Below are positions 31,729 to 39,635 of a DNA stretch of 64,000 bases, in pieces (position 1 is the first letter of the stretch; each line of letters starts with the position of its first letter). Both the position numbers and the translations under genes were made by a program. The DNA is taken from assembly GCF_016412875.1 (NCBI RefSeq), contig NZ_JAEKPD010000001.1, forward strand, positions 186,001-250,000, in the 5' to 3' direction. Source of the stretch: Palleronia pontilimi (GTDB lineage: Bacteria > Pseudomonadota > Alphaproteobacteria > Rhodobacterales > Rhodobacteraceae). The notes beneath the pieces are model-generated. The model searched no databases. It was not told where the DNA came from and saw only the letters and a program-made list of their open reading frames with translations.

Positions 31729-32033
31729 TGCGCTGGCTGTTCCTGGCCCTCGCCGTCTGGGGCGCGATCCATCCGATGTACTGGTTCCTGGGCTACATGG
31801 CCGACGGCAACTCGCTCGGGCAACTCATCGACGCGTGGTACGTGAACGCATCGACCACGGGGCTGGTCTGGGACCTGACCATCGCCGCCATCGCCCTGAC
31901 GGTCTGGGTGATCTGGGAGACCATGGAACGCCGCGCCTGGCTGAACCTGGTCGCGATCCCCGCCACGTTCTGCATCGGCGTCAGCTGTGGCCTGCCGCTT
32001 TACATCTTTCTGCGCAGCCGTCCGAGGACCTGA
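31728..32033 (+). CDS. DUF2834 small membrane protein
   Basis: A 101-residue protein with three hydrophobic segments (about residues 2-24, 42-62 and 70-95). The W-F-L-G-Y-M-A-D-G near residue 19 and the D-L-T-I-A-A-I-A-L-T-V-W-V-I-W-E segment match the DUF2834 family of small membrane proteins; function unknown. Its ATG overlaps the stop codon of the small lipoprotein gene, and argH lies upstream, so it is probably in the argH transcript. It converges on the lrp-like gene with a dispersed repeat in between. Confidence 0.85.
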   Translation: MRWLFLALAVWGAIHPMYWFLGYMADGNSLGQLIDAWYVNASTTGLVWDLTIAAIALTVWVIWETMERRAWLNLVAIPATFCIGVSCGLPLYIFLRSRPRT

Positions 32034-32059
32034 GCCAGCCCACCGCGAGCCGCGCGTCT

Positions 32060-32086
32060 CCATCTTTGTTCTTGAAAATATCCCGG
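32060..32086 (+). repeat. Dispersed intergenic repeat, copy 4
   Basis: CCATCTTTGTTCTTGAAA then ATATCCCGG, in the 85-base gap between the converging DUF2834 and lrp-like genes. Confidence 0.85.
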
Positions 32087-32118
32087 CGCGCGGGTGACGC
32101 CCGTGCGCCGGTTCGCCC

Positions 32119-32580
32119 CTAAACCGGGATCGCCGTCGTCTCGCGCACCCGCCTGAGCGCGAAACTCGATTGCATTTGCGCGACCCCGGGCAGCCGCGCC
32201 AGATACTGGCGGTGCAGTTGGGCGAAATCCTCGGTATCGCGCACGACGACCTTCAGCAGGTAATCCGCCGATCCGGCCATCAGGTGACATTCCAGGACCT
32301 CGGGGATGCGGGCAACCGCCGCCTCGAACGTGTCCAGCACCTCGTCGGCCTGGCCTGACAGGGTGATCTCGACGAAGGCCGTGGTGCCCCGGGCGAGCAG
32401 CGCGCGATCCAGCAACGCCACGTAGCCCGCGATGACCCCCGCTTTTTCCAGCCGCGCCACACGTCTGTGGCAGGCCGAAGGCGACAGCGCCACCCGCTCG
32501 CTCAGGTCCGCATTGCTCAGGCGACCCTGTTCCTGCAGCAGGGCCAGGATTCGACGATCCAACGCGTCGATTTCGATCAT
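32119..32580 (-). CDS. Lrp/AsnC-family transcriptional regulator
   Basis: A 153-residue regulator with an N-terminal AsnC helix-turn-helix (L-D-R-R-I-L-A-L-L-Q-E-x-G-R-L-S-N-A-D-L-S-E-R-V-type, residues 7-50, with the S-A-C-H-R-R-V recognition helix) and a C-terminal RAM ligand domain with V-E-I-T-L-S and G-S-A-D-Y-L-L-K-V-V-V. It is divergent from ald with 138 bases between the starts, so it most likely senses an amino acid (alanine is the natural guess) and controls ald and itself. The ATG at 32578-32580 gives the usual M-I-E-I-D-x-L-D start. Confidence 0.93.
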   Translation of the reverse strand: MIEIDALDRRILALLQEQGRLSNADLSERVALSPSACHRRVARLEKAGVIAGYVALLDRALLARGTTAFVEITLSGQADEVLDTFEAAVARIPEVLECHLMAGSADYLLKVVVRDTEDFAQLHRQYLARLPGVAQMQSSFALRRVRETTAIPV

Positions 32581-32593
32581 GCGCACGATCCTT

Positions 32594-32702
32594 CGAGTAT
32601 TCTTTCATCTGATGCAAGATACGTCTCCATACTGGCAAGATCACGCACCAGATTTCAAGCCATTTGCGCCCGGATCAGGCTATGTTCGGGCAACGAGTAT
32701 TC
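32594..32702. promoter_or_regulatory. Paired CGAGTATTC sites in the lrp-ald control region
   Basis: The nine bases CGAGTATTC occur twice in the same orientation in the AT-enriched gap between lrp-like and ald: at 32594-32602 (next to the regulator's start) and at 32694-32702 (just before the ald ribosome site), exactly 100 bases apart. Lrp proteins bind repeated sites and wrap DNA, so a spacing near ten helical turns fits. Which bases the protein reads is unknown. Confidence 0.45.
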
Positions 32703-32718
32703 AACAGGAGCGATCACC

Positions 32719-33834
32719 ATGCGCATCGGCTGCCCCACCGAAATCAAGGCCCAAGAATTCCGCGTCGGTCTGACCCCCAACGCGGCCCGCGAGGCAGTGG
32801 ACCACGGCCACGAGGTGCTGGTCCAATCCGGTGCCGGTATCGGTGCGGGGTTCTCTGACCAAGATTACCTCGACGCGGGCGCAACGCTTGCCGATACCGC
32901 CCAGCAGGTCTTCGAGACTGCGGACATGATCGTGAAAGTGAAAGAGCCCCAGGCCCAGGAACGCGCCATGCTGCGCGAGGGCCAATTGCTGTTCACCTAC
33001 CTTCACCTGGCCCCCGATCCCGCGCAGACCGACGACCTGGTGAAGTCCGGTGCCACCTGCATCGCCTACGAGACCGTGACCGACGCCCGCGGTGGCCTGC
33101 CGCTGCTCGCCCCCATGTCCGAAGTCGCCGGGCGTCTTGCCCCGCAGATGGGCGCCTGGACGCTGCAGAAGGCCAATGGCGGGCGCGGCGTGCTGATGGG
33201 CGGCATCCCCGGTGTCACGCCCGCATCGGTGGCCGTCATCGGCGGTGGCGTCGTGGGCACCCACGCCGCCCGCATCGCGGCGGGCATGGGCGCGGATGTC
33301 ACCGTTCTGGATCGCTCGCTGCCGCGCATGCGGCAACTGGACGAGCTTTTCGGCCGCGATTTCAACACCCGCTTCGCGTCGAAGGGCAACATTGCCGAGG
33401 TCATCACCGAAGCCGACATGGTGATCGGCGCGGTCCTGATCCCCGGTGCCGCCGCGCCAAAGCTGGTGACCCGCGACATGCTGGGCACGATGAAGCCGGG
33501 CGCTGTACTGGTGGACGTGGCCATCGACCAGGGCGGCTGCTTCGAGACGTCGAAAGCCACCACCCACCAGGACCCGATCTACGAAGTCGACGGCATCATG
33601 CATTACTGCGTGGCCAACATGCCGGGCGCCGTGGCGCGGTCGTCCACCATCGGGCTGGGCAATGCGACCATGCCCTTCATGCTCGCGCTGGCCGACAAGG
33701 GCTGGAAGCAGGCCTGCAAGGACGACCCCCACCTGGCCGAGGGCCTGAACGTCCACGCGGGCCAGATCACCAACAAGCCGGTGGCCGAAGCGCTGAAGCG
33801 GGATCACACGCCGCTGGATCAGGTCCTGGCCTGA
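32719..33834 (+). CDS. ald: Alanine dehydrogenase
   Basis: Ald interconverts L-alanine and pyruvate plus ammonium with NAD. The 371-residue protein has the N-terminal R-I-G-C-P-T-E-I-K-A-Q-E-F-R-V-G-L-T-P, K-V-K-E-P near residue 74 (Lys and substrate site), H95-type L-H-L-A-P, and the NAD motif V-I-G-G-G-V-V-G-T-H-A-A near residue 173, ending with N-V-H-A-G-Q-I-T-N. AGGAG precedes the ATG at 32719. It is divergent from an Lrp-type regulator, the common arrangement. Its 3' end overlaps the converging FAD oxidoreductase gene by 16 bases. Confidence 0.97.
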   Translation: MRIGCPTEIKAQEFRVGLTPNAAREAVDHGHEVLVQSGAGIGAGFSDQDYLDAGATLADTAQQVFETADMIVKVKEPQAQERAMLREGQLLFTYLHLAPDPAQTDDLVKSGATCIAYETVTDARGGLPLLAPMSEVAGRLAPQMGAWTLQKANGGRGVLMGGIPGVTPASVAVIGGGVVGTHAARIAAGMGADVTVLDRSLPRMRQLDELFGRDFNTRFASKGNIAEVITEADMVIGAVLIPGAAAPKLVTRDMLGTMKPGAVLVDVAIDQGGCFETSKATTHQDPIYEVDGIMHYCVANMPGAVARSSTIGLGNATMPFMLALADKGWKQACKDDPHLAEGLNVHAGQITNKPVAEALKRDHTPLDQVLA

Positions 33835-34856
33835 TTGGCCTTCAGGTTATCCCCGACGCGAAAGCCGTCGGGGATGCCGTCCCGCCCCTCGAGCACGAGA
33901 TCGGCCATCACCCGCGCCACCTCGGGCGCCACGCCGAAGCCAATCTTGAAGCCGCCATTGGCCACGAAATGCCCCGCGCGCCCCGGCCAGGCACCCAAGA
34001 TCGGCGCGCGCGACCGCGCACGCGGCCGGATCCCCGCCCAACGCTGAAGCACCGGGGCATCTGCCAGCGCGGGCACCGCGGCGCGCGCGTCCGTCAACAA
34101 TGCGTCCAGCAGTCCGTCACATGCCGTCCCGTCGTCGAAGACACGCTCGGTGGTTGAACCCACGGCCACCGTCCCGTCCGCGTGGGGGACGACGTGCAGT
34201 CCGCCGACGAAAAGCTGGGGCCGATCCCGCCAGTCCAGATCAAGCAGCACTGCCTGCCCCTTGATGCCTTGGCCCACCGTCTGGCCGAAATCCTCGGACA
34301 GGTCCCGCAACCCGTCCGCCCCGGTCGCCCAGATGACCTGCCCGCGATCCGTGCCCTCGGCCAGGACGGGCACCCCCACCGCCTCGAGAGCACACACCAG
34401 CGCGTCACAGGCCCGGCGGGGATGGATCCGACCGCTCAGGGTGTCGTGGATCATCCAGGGGCCGATATGAGCCAGGGCGCCTTCCGACGGCACCACGTCC
34501 CAGACCGCGCGCCCCTCCCACAGCTGGGCCGCGCTTTGACCGCGGGCCCGCGCAAGGTTCAGACCGTCGATGGACACTGGCTGCAGGCGGCCCAGTCGCC
34601 CGTAGCCCGAAGACATCCCTCCCGCATCCTCGATCTCGGCCCAGAACCGCTCGGCCGCCAGCAAAGCGCGCAACTGGAACGCCTTCTTGGGGTTCCAGTT
34701 TTCCGGCACGTGCGGCGCCAGCGCGCCGACGACCCCGCCGGATGCCCCCGCGCCCGGCCCGTGCGGATCGATCACCTGCACCCGCGCGCCGCGCTGCGCG
34801 CAGGCCCAGGCGATGCCCAGTCCGAACACCCCCGCTCCGCGCACCGTCACATCCAT
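33819..34856 (-). CDS. FAD-dependent oxidoreductase of the DAO family (possible MnmC oxidase half)
   Basis: A 345-residue D-amino-acid-oxidase-type flavoprotein: FAD motif V-R-G-A-G-V-F-G-L-G-I-A near residue 4, G-A-S-G-G-V-V-G-A-L-A-P near residue 40 and the C-terminal R-A-R-S-R-A-P-I-L-G and G-H-F-V-A-N-G-G-F-K-I-G-F-G-V-A-P segment. Glycine oxidase (ThiO) and the FAD domain of MnmC share this layout. It is divergent from an MnmD-type tRNA methyltransferase (70 bases apart), which favours the MnmC oxidase role: removing the carboxymethyl group of cmnm5U34. The ATG at 34854-34856 was preferred to an upstream ATG. Confidence 0.82.
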   Translation of the reverse strand: MDVTVRGAGVFGLGIAWACAQRGARVQVIDPHGPGAGASGGVVGALAPHVPENWNPKKAFQLRALLAAERFWAEIEDAGGMSSGYGRLGRLQPVSIDGLNLARARGQSAAQLWEGRAVWDVVPSEGALAHIGPWMIHDTLSGRIHPRRACDALVCALEAVGVPVLAEGTDRGQVIWATGADGLRDLSEDFGQTVGQGIKGQAVLLDLDWRDRPQLFVGGLHVVPHADGTVAVGSTTERVFDDGTACDGLLDALLTDARAAVPALADAPVLQRWAGIRPRARSRAPILGAWPGRAGHFVANGGFKIGFGVAPEVARVMADLVLEGRDGIPDGFRVGDNLKANQART

Positions 34857-34926
34857 GGCATGGCCCCTTCCACGATCCCGCAACCTCAGCTACGCCGGAT
34901 CGGCAACCGCCAGCAAGGCCGCGACC

Positions 34927-35592
34927 ATGCCCGATCCAGACCTCGACTGGCGCGACGACGTGCCCGTGTCGACGCGCTACGACGATCCCTATTTCTCGCT
35001 TGCGGGCGGGCTGGACGAGACGCGCCACGTCTTTCTGGACGGCAACGACCTGCCCGCCCGCTTCACGCCGGGCTTCCAGATCGCCGAACTGGGCTTCGGC
35101 ACCGGGCTCAACGCCCTCGCAGCATGGGAGGCATGGCGCGCGTCGGGCCAAACCAAGCCGCTGCGCTTCACCAGCTTCGAGGCCCACCCGATCCCCGCCA
35201 ACGCCATGGCCCGCGCGCTATCGGCCTTTCCCAAGCTGCAAGACTCCGCAGCCCAGCTGACCGACGCCTGGGCCAACGGCGCGCGCGAGATCCATCTTCC
35301 CGGCCTGCATCTCAGCGTCGTCGAAGGCCCCGCCGAGGACACGCTGCCCGCCTGGCCGGGGCGGGCGGATGCCTGGTTTCTCGACGGCTTCTCGCCCGCC
35401 AAGAACCCCGCGCTCTGGTCGCCCGAACTGCTGCAGCACGTCGCCCAGCACACGAATCCGGGCGGAACCGCGGCCACCTACACCGCCGCGGGACATGTCC
35501 GCCGCGCCCTCGCCGCCGCGGGCTTCACCGTCACCCGCCATCCCGGCTTCGGACGCAAACGTCACATGACGCGCGCCCGCCTGCCGGGCTGA
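34927..35592 (+). CDS. mnmD: MnmD-type tRNA (mnm5s2U34) methyltransferase domain protein
   Basis: MnmD methylates nm5(s2)U34 of tRNA to mnm5(s2)U34; in E. coli it is the N-terminal half of MnmC. The 221-residue protein has V-S-T-R-Y-D-D-P-Y-F-S near the start, the N-D-L-P-x-R-F motif near residue 40, the SAM site A-E-L-G-F-G-T-G-L-N-A near residue 54, F-T-S-F-E-A-H-P-I, W-F-L-D-G-F-S-P-A-K-N-P near residue 148 (catalytic Asp-Gly-Phe) and a T-Y-T-A-A-G-H-V-R-R-A-L end. The oxidase half is encoded divergently rather than fused. Followed by a dispersed repeat. Confidence 0.92.
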   Translation: MPDPDLDWRDDVPVSTRYDDPYFSLAGGLDETRHVFLDGNDLPARFTPGFQIAELGFGTGLNALAAWEAWRASGQTKPLRFTSFEAHPIPANAMARALSAFPKLQDSAAQLTDAWANGAREIHLPGLHLSVVEGPAEDTLPAWPGRADAWFLDGFSPAKNPALWSPELLQHVAQHTNPGGTAATYTAAGHVRRALAAAGFTVTRHPGFGRKRHMTRARLPG

Positions 35593-35602
35593 GCGGACCA
35601 TC

Positions 35603-35628
35603 CCCATCTTTGTTCTTGAAAATATCCA
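35603..35628 (+). repeat. Dispersed intergenic repeat, copy 5
   Basis: CCCATCTTTGTTCTTGAAA then ATATCCACGG (an A replaces the usual run of C's end), in the 69-base gap between the converging mnmD and lacI-type genes. Confidence 0.85.
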
Positions 35629-35661
35629 CGGCGCGCCGCCTGCCCCGCGCGCCACGGCGCC

Positions 35662-36696
35662 CTAGGGCTTGTAGCGCCGCAAGGTGTCGCCGATCGAGAT
35701 CTTCGGCTCGAGCTCGACCCGCTCGCCACCGCCGACCGCGCCGCCCGCGCGCGCGGCGACGATGCCCGCAGCCTCGCGGCCGATCTGCTTGCGCTCGGTG
35801 TCCATGGTCGCCAATTGGCGCGGCAGCCCCTGCAACAGCTCGACCCCGTTGAACCCGGCCAGACCCAGGCGGCCGGGAATGTCGTAGCCCTGCTCCATGC
35901 AATAAAGCAGCCCGCCCGCGCCGATCAGGTCGTTCGAGTAATACAGGAAATCGATATCGGGCGAGCGGTCCAGCATCGCCTGCGTCATCTCGCGCCCTTT
36001 AAGAAGCGCCGAGCCGCCGGAATAGAATTCCTGGTCGATCACTTCCAGCCCGGCCTTGGCCAGCGTTTCGGTGAAGCCCTCGAACCGCTTGCGGGCCCGG
36101 TGATCCAGCGGCATCTGGGTGCCCAGGAAACCGATCTGCTCGAAGCCCTGCTTCAGGATCGCCTCGGCCATCCTGCGGCCCGCCTTGCGATGGGAAATGC
36201 CCACGACCGCGTCCACCGGCTCGCCGTCGACGTCCATGATCTCGACCACGGGGATATCGGCGGCGCGCAGCATCTGGCGCGCGGTTTCGGAATGTTCGAT
36301 CCCGGCCACGATGACCCCCGACGGCCGCCAGGACAGCATTTCGTAAAGGACTTTCTCTTCCTTCTCGGGCCGGTAGCTGGTGACCCCCACCACCGGTTGA
36401 AGGTCCGTGCCCTCGAGCGCCTCGGCCACGCCCGCCAGCACTTCGGGAAACACCATGTTCGACAGGCTGGGGATGATGACCGCCACCAGGTTGACCCGGC
36501 TGGAGGCCAGCGCACCCGCGATCTTGTTGGGCACGTAGCCCAGGTCGCGCGCGGCGTTCAGAACCTTTTGACGGGTGCTTGCGCTGACATCGCCGCGATT
36601 GCGCAACACGCGGCTGACGGTCATCTCGCTGACCCCCGAGGCTTCTGAAACGTCGCGCAGGGTCAGCGGGCGGCGGGGGGGAATGGTGTCGGACAT
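35662..36696 (-). CDS. LacI-family transcriptional regulator
   Basis: A 344-residue repressor with the LacI helix-turn-helix at residues 11-35 (L-T-L-R-D-V-S-E-A-S-G-V-S-E-M-T-V-S-R-V-L), the hinge near residue 57 (I-A-G-A-L-A-S-S-R) and a periplasmic-binding-protein-like sugar domain to the end. The A-L-A-S-S-R hinge and 'R-R-x-A-E-A-I-L' region resemble the gluconate (GntR/GntI) group. No sugar transport or catabolic gene lies beside it: it converges on mnmD and is followed upstream by a Nudix gene on the same strand. Its target operon is unknown. Confidence 0.93.
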   Translation of the reverse strand: MSDTIPPRRPLTLRDVSEASGVSEMTVSRVLRNRGDVSASTRQKVLNAARDLGYVPNKIAGALASSRVNLVAVIIPSLSNMVFPEVLAGVAEALEGTDLQPVVGVTSYRPEKEEKVLYEMLSWRPSGVIVAGIEHSETARQMLRAADIPVVEIMDVDGEPVDAVVGISHRKAGRRMAEAILKQGFEQIGFLGTQMPLDHRARKRFEGFTETLAKAGLEVIDQEFYSGGSALLKGREMTQAMLDRSPDIDFLYYSNDLIGAGGLLYCMEQGYDIPGRLGLAGFNGVELLQGLPRQLATMDTERKQIGREAAGIVAARAGGAVGGGERVELEPKISIGDTLRRYKP

Positions 36697-36727
36697 GCGG
36701 TTCGGCTTCCTTGCGTTGCCGGGATAC

Positions 36728-37156
36728 TTACACGCAAATGCCCCGCCGCGCCAAGGCGCGACAAAAGGCCCCCACCCGTGGCTTCAGCGCGGCTATGGCC
36801 TTGGGATGGGCCAGGAACCGGCCCAGCGGCATAAGCGCCAGCGCCTGCCCTTCATCGCCCAGGCGCAGATCGCCTGCGCGCAGGCCCGGCATTACCACGC
36901 CGAAGAAGACGACATGGCGACCTGCGACCATGTGCGCGCGGCACCAACGAAGGGCCCGGCGGTCCAGCACCAGGCCCGTCTCTTCCAGTGTCTCGCGTGC
37001 GAAGCAGGCCCATGCGCTTTCACCGCCCTCGCGCGCCCCGCCGGGCAGGTCCCAGCAGCCCGACCACGCCAGGCCGGGCTGCGCGTCGCGCAGCAGGGTC
37101 ACGACGCCGCCCCGCGCGATAATGGCCCCCTTCGCCCCGTTGAAACCCCCTGTCAC
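36728..37156 (-). CDS. Nudix hydrolase
   Basis: A 142-residue protein with a canonical Nudix box: G-x5-E-x7-R-E-T-L-E-E-T-G-L, with G at about residue 41 in 'L-P-G-G-A-R-E-G-G-E'. It hydrolyses nucleoside-diphosphate-linked compounds or oxidised nucleotides; the substrate cannot be told. The GTG at 37154-37156 is preceded by AAGGGGG; a further GTG 27 bases upstream has no ribosome site. It is divergent from dinB, with 29 bases between the starts, and lies 31 bases upstream of the lacI-type gene on the same strand. The pairing of a Nudix enzyme with a translesion polymerase may reflect nucleotide-pool repair (inference). Confidence 0.88.
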   Translation of the reverse strand: MTGGFNGAKGAIIARGGVVTLLRDAQPGLAWSGCWDLPGGAREGGESAWACFARETLEETGLVLDRRALRWCRAHMVAGRHVVFFGVVMPGLRAGDLRLGDEGQALALMPLGRFLAHPKAIAALKPRVGAFCRALARRGICV

Positions 37157-37185
37157 CGGGCCGCCCCCTTGACTACATTGCACCT

Positions 37186-38439
37186 ATGCCCAGCCTCTGC
37201 CGCGATTGCCTGACCCCTTTCGAGACAGCCAAACGCTGTCCGTCCTGCGCCAGCCCACGCGTGCTGTCGCATCCCGAACTGTGGGATCTGGGCATCGCCC
37301 ACATGGATTGCGACGCGTTCTACGCCAGCGTCGAGAAGCGCGACAATCCCGATCTGCGCGACAAGCCGGTGATCGTCGGCGGCGGGCGGCGCGGCGTCGT
37401 CACCACCGCCTGCTACATCGCGCGGATCAAGGGCGTGCGCAGCGCCATGCCCATGTTCCAGGCCCTGAAGCTCTGCCCCGAGGCCGAGATCGTGAAGCCC
37501 CGCTTCGACGTCTATTCCGAGGTCTCGCGGCAGGTCCGCGCGCTGATGGACGAGTTGACGCCGGTGGTCGAGCCGCTGTCGCTGGACGAGGCCTTCATGG
37601 ACCTGACCGGCACGGCGCGGCTGCATGGCCATCCGCCCGCCGTGATGCTGTCGCGTCTGGTCAAGCGGATGCGGACCGAGATCGGCATCACCGGCTCGAT
37701 CGGCCTCAGCCACAACAAGTTCCTGGCCAAGATCGCGTCCGACCTGGACAAGCCGCGCGGGTTTTCCGTGATCGGCGCGGCCGAGACGGTGGAGTTCCTG
37801 CACGACAAGCCCGTCAGCCTGATCTGGGGCGTGGGCCAGGTCACGAAGGACGCGCTAGACCGGGCGGGCATCCGCACCTTCGCGGACCTCAAGCGTTGGG
37901 ACGAGCGTGACCTGCAGGCAAGGTTCGGCGGCATGGGCACGCGGCTGTGGTATCTGGCCCGCGGCCAGGACCGCCGCCGCGTGTCGGCCAACGCACCGGT
38001 GAAGGGCATCAGCAACGAGACGACCTTCCGCGACGACACCGCCGACCCGGACATCCTGGACGGACATATCTGGCGGCTGGCCGAAAAGGTCTCGGGCCGC
38101 GCCAAGGCCAAGGGCATCGCGGGCCATGTCGTCACGCTGAAGTTGAAAAAGGCGAACCACAAGATCCTGACGCGCCGCCTGACGCTGACCGACCCGACGC
38201 AGATCGCCGACCGCATCTATCGCACCGCGCGCGCGCTTTACGATCCGGTGGCAGGCGAAGGCCCGTTCCGGCTGCTGGGTGTCGGTATCTCGCAGCTCTG
38301 CGCGGCGGATGGCGCCGACAATTTGGGCGACCTGCTGGACCCGGATGCGGGCGCGCGGGCCCGGGCCGAGCGCGCGACGGACGCGATCCGGGCGCGTTGG
38401 GGGGAAGGGGCGATCCTGAAGGGACGGTCGCTGCGCTAG
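37186..38439 (+). CDS. dinB: DNA polymerase IV with N-terminal zinc-ribbon-like extension
   Basis: A 417-residue Y-family polymerase. The catalytic core has M-D-C-D-A-F-Y-A-S-V-E near residue 40 (Asp41), the fingers Y-I-A-R-I-K-G-V-R-S-A-M, and S-L-D-E-A-F (132-137, Asp134/Glu135), then the helix-hairpin-helix thumb and little-finger domain with L-T-L-T-D-P-T. The first 30 residues carry C-R-D-C...C-P-S-C (Cys5, 8, 18, 21), a four-cysteine zinc-ribbon-like knuckle that E. coli Pol IV lacks. The C-terminal beta-clamp peptide is not obvious. Divergent from the Nudix gene. No LexA site was identified upstream. Confidence 0.95.
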   Translation: MPSLCRDCLTPFETAKRCPSCASPRVLSHPELWDLGIAHMDCDAFYASVEKRDNPDLRDKPVIVGGGRRGVVTTACYIARIKGVRSAMPMFQALKLCPEAEIVKPRFDVYSEVSRQVRALMDELTPVVEPLSLDEAFMDLTGTARLHGHPPAVMLSRLVKRMRTEIGITGSIGLSHNKFLAKIASDLDKPRGFSVIGAAETVEFLHDKPVSLIWGVGQVTKDALDRAGIRTFADLKRWDERDLQARFGGMGTRLWYLARGQDRRRVSANAPVKGISNETTFRDDTADPDILDGHIWRLAEKVSGRAKAKGIAGHVVTLKLKKANHKILTRRLTLTDPTQIADRIYRTARALYDPVAGEGPFRLLGVGISQLCAADGADNLGDLLDPDAGARARAERATDAIRARWGEGAILKGRSLR

Positions 38440-38441
38440 GC

Positions 38442-39302
38442 TTATTCCGCGGCCAGCGCCTTGTCGCGCGCGCGGCCCAGGTCGGTGATCCGCTCGACGG
38501 CCCGATCCATCAGCGCCTTGAAATCGTCGAACCCGGAATGCGGCGTGACGGTCGCTTCGTCCATGTAAAGCGCGCGGTCGATCTCTACCTGCACCACGTG
38601 CTGCCCGCGACCGGGACGACCGTATTGCTGCGCGGTGAAGGCGCCCGCGAAGGGCGCGTTGCGCACGCAGGTCAGCCCGAGATCGGTGAAGATTTCTTCC
38701 AGGCGCGACACCAGGCCGGTCGCCGCGGCCGCACCGAAGCGGTCGCCCAACACGACGTTCGGCCTGCGCCCGACCGACACCGATGTGTCCAGGGCCTCGT
38801 GCGGCATGGAATGGCAGTCGATCAGGATGGCCTGGCCGAATTGGTCATGGGCCGCGTCGATCAGCTTGCGCAGCTGGTCGTGATAGGGCCGCCAGACGGT
38901 GCGGATCCGCGATCGCGCGGCGTCCAGCCCGATCTTGCCGCGATAGATCGACCGCCCCCCTGCAACCACGCGCGGTACCACGCCCAGTCCAGACGCCACG
39001 CGCGGATTGTGGGGCCCGCGCGGCAGCCCGTCGATCAGGGCCGGATCCAGCTCGGTCGTGGCGCGGTTCAGGTCGATCCAGGCGCGCGGCAGATGCGCGC
39101 AAAGCAACGGCGCCCCCGCGGCGGGGGCCGCGCTGAACAGCCGGTCCACGAACGCATCCTCGGACGAGCGCAGCGCCAGCGGAGACAGGACCGAATCGCG
39201 CAGGAACGCGTCGCTGTAGTGACGCCCGGAATGGGGGGACGCGAAGATCACGGCGCTGTCGGTCCGCTCGGGCAGATGCAAGTCGTAGGCGCGTATGCTC
39301 AA
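38442..39302 (-). CDS. N-formylglutamate amidohydrolase-family protein
   Basis: A 286-residue FGase (HutG)-like metal-dependent amidohydrolase: I-F-A-S-P-H-S-G-R-H-Y near residue 20, the R-A-W-I-D-L-N-R segment near residue 73, L-I-D-C-H-S-M-P near residue 158 (metal His) and a V-Q-V-E-I-D-R-A-L-Y-M-D-E segment near residue 239. The family includes the histidine-pathway enzyme and less specific N-formyl or N-acyl amino-acid hydrolases; no hut genes are nearby. The start is TTG at 39300-39302 behind AAAGGAG. It converges on dinB (2 bases between the stops). Confidence 0.9.
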   Translation of the reverse strand: MSIRAYDLHLPERTDSAVIFASPHSGRHYSDAFLRDSVLSPLALRSSEDAFVDRLFSAAPAAGAPLLCAHLPRAWIDLNRATTELDPALIDGLPRGPHNPRVASGLGVVPRVVAGGRSIYRGKIGLDAARSRIRTVWRPYHDQLRKLIDAAHDQFGQAILIDCHSMPHEALDTSVSVGRRPNVVLGDRFGAAAATGLVSRLEEIFTDLGLTCVRNAPFAGAFTAQQYGRPGRGQHVVQVEIDRALYMDEATVTPHSGFDDFKALMDRAVERITDLGRARDKALAAE

Positions 39303-39373
39303 GCGGTGCTCCTTTCAGCGATCCACCCAGAATAAGCGCGTCGCTTGGAATGGAAATGGGTCTTTCTTTGCAC

Positions 39374-39402
39374 TTGAACAGGGGCAGACGACCTTTTATA
39401 GA
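39374..39402 (+). promoter_or_regulatory. Promoter of tRNA-Val/rpmJ
   Basis: TTGAAC (39374-39379) and TATAGA (39397-39402) are 17 bases apart, a good sigma-70 pair, in the gap between the FGase-like gene and the tRNA. Transcription would start near 39409 and run through the tRNA and probably rpmJ to the terminator at 39787. Confidence 0.55.
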
Positions 39403-39471
39403 CCGCGCACCGGATCAGGGGCCCACGCCGGTGGGTCTGCCCGCTTACGCGTGCCGGTGACAGCACATGAA

Positions 39472-39546
39472 GGGTGATTAGCTCAGCGGTAGAGCACTTC
39501 GTTGACATCGAAGGGGTCACTGGTTCGATCCCAGTATCGCCCACCA
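39472..39546 (+). tRNA. tRNA-Val(GAC)
   Basis: A complete cloverleaf of 75 bases with encoded CCA. GGGTGAT pairs with ATCGCCC (one G-U pair) in the acceptor stem; the D arm has GCTC-AGCGGTA-GAGC; the anticodon stem CTTCG/CGAAG holds loop TTGACAT, giving anticodon GAC (Val, GUC/GUU codons); the T arm has CTGG-TTCGATC-CCAG. rpmJ follows 89 bases later, apparently in the same transcript. Confidence 0.97.
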
Positions 39547-39635
39547 TGTGCACGAGATTTCGCCGTCGGACCCGCCGGGTCCGGCAGATGACAACCAAGG
39601 CGCGAGCCCCGCGCCGCGAGAAAGGGAGAGAACGG

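Noticed and set aside
39295-39477. Small plus-strand reading frame before tRNA-Val
   Set aside because: It covers the tRNA promoter, has no ribosome site and no recognisable product.
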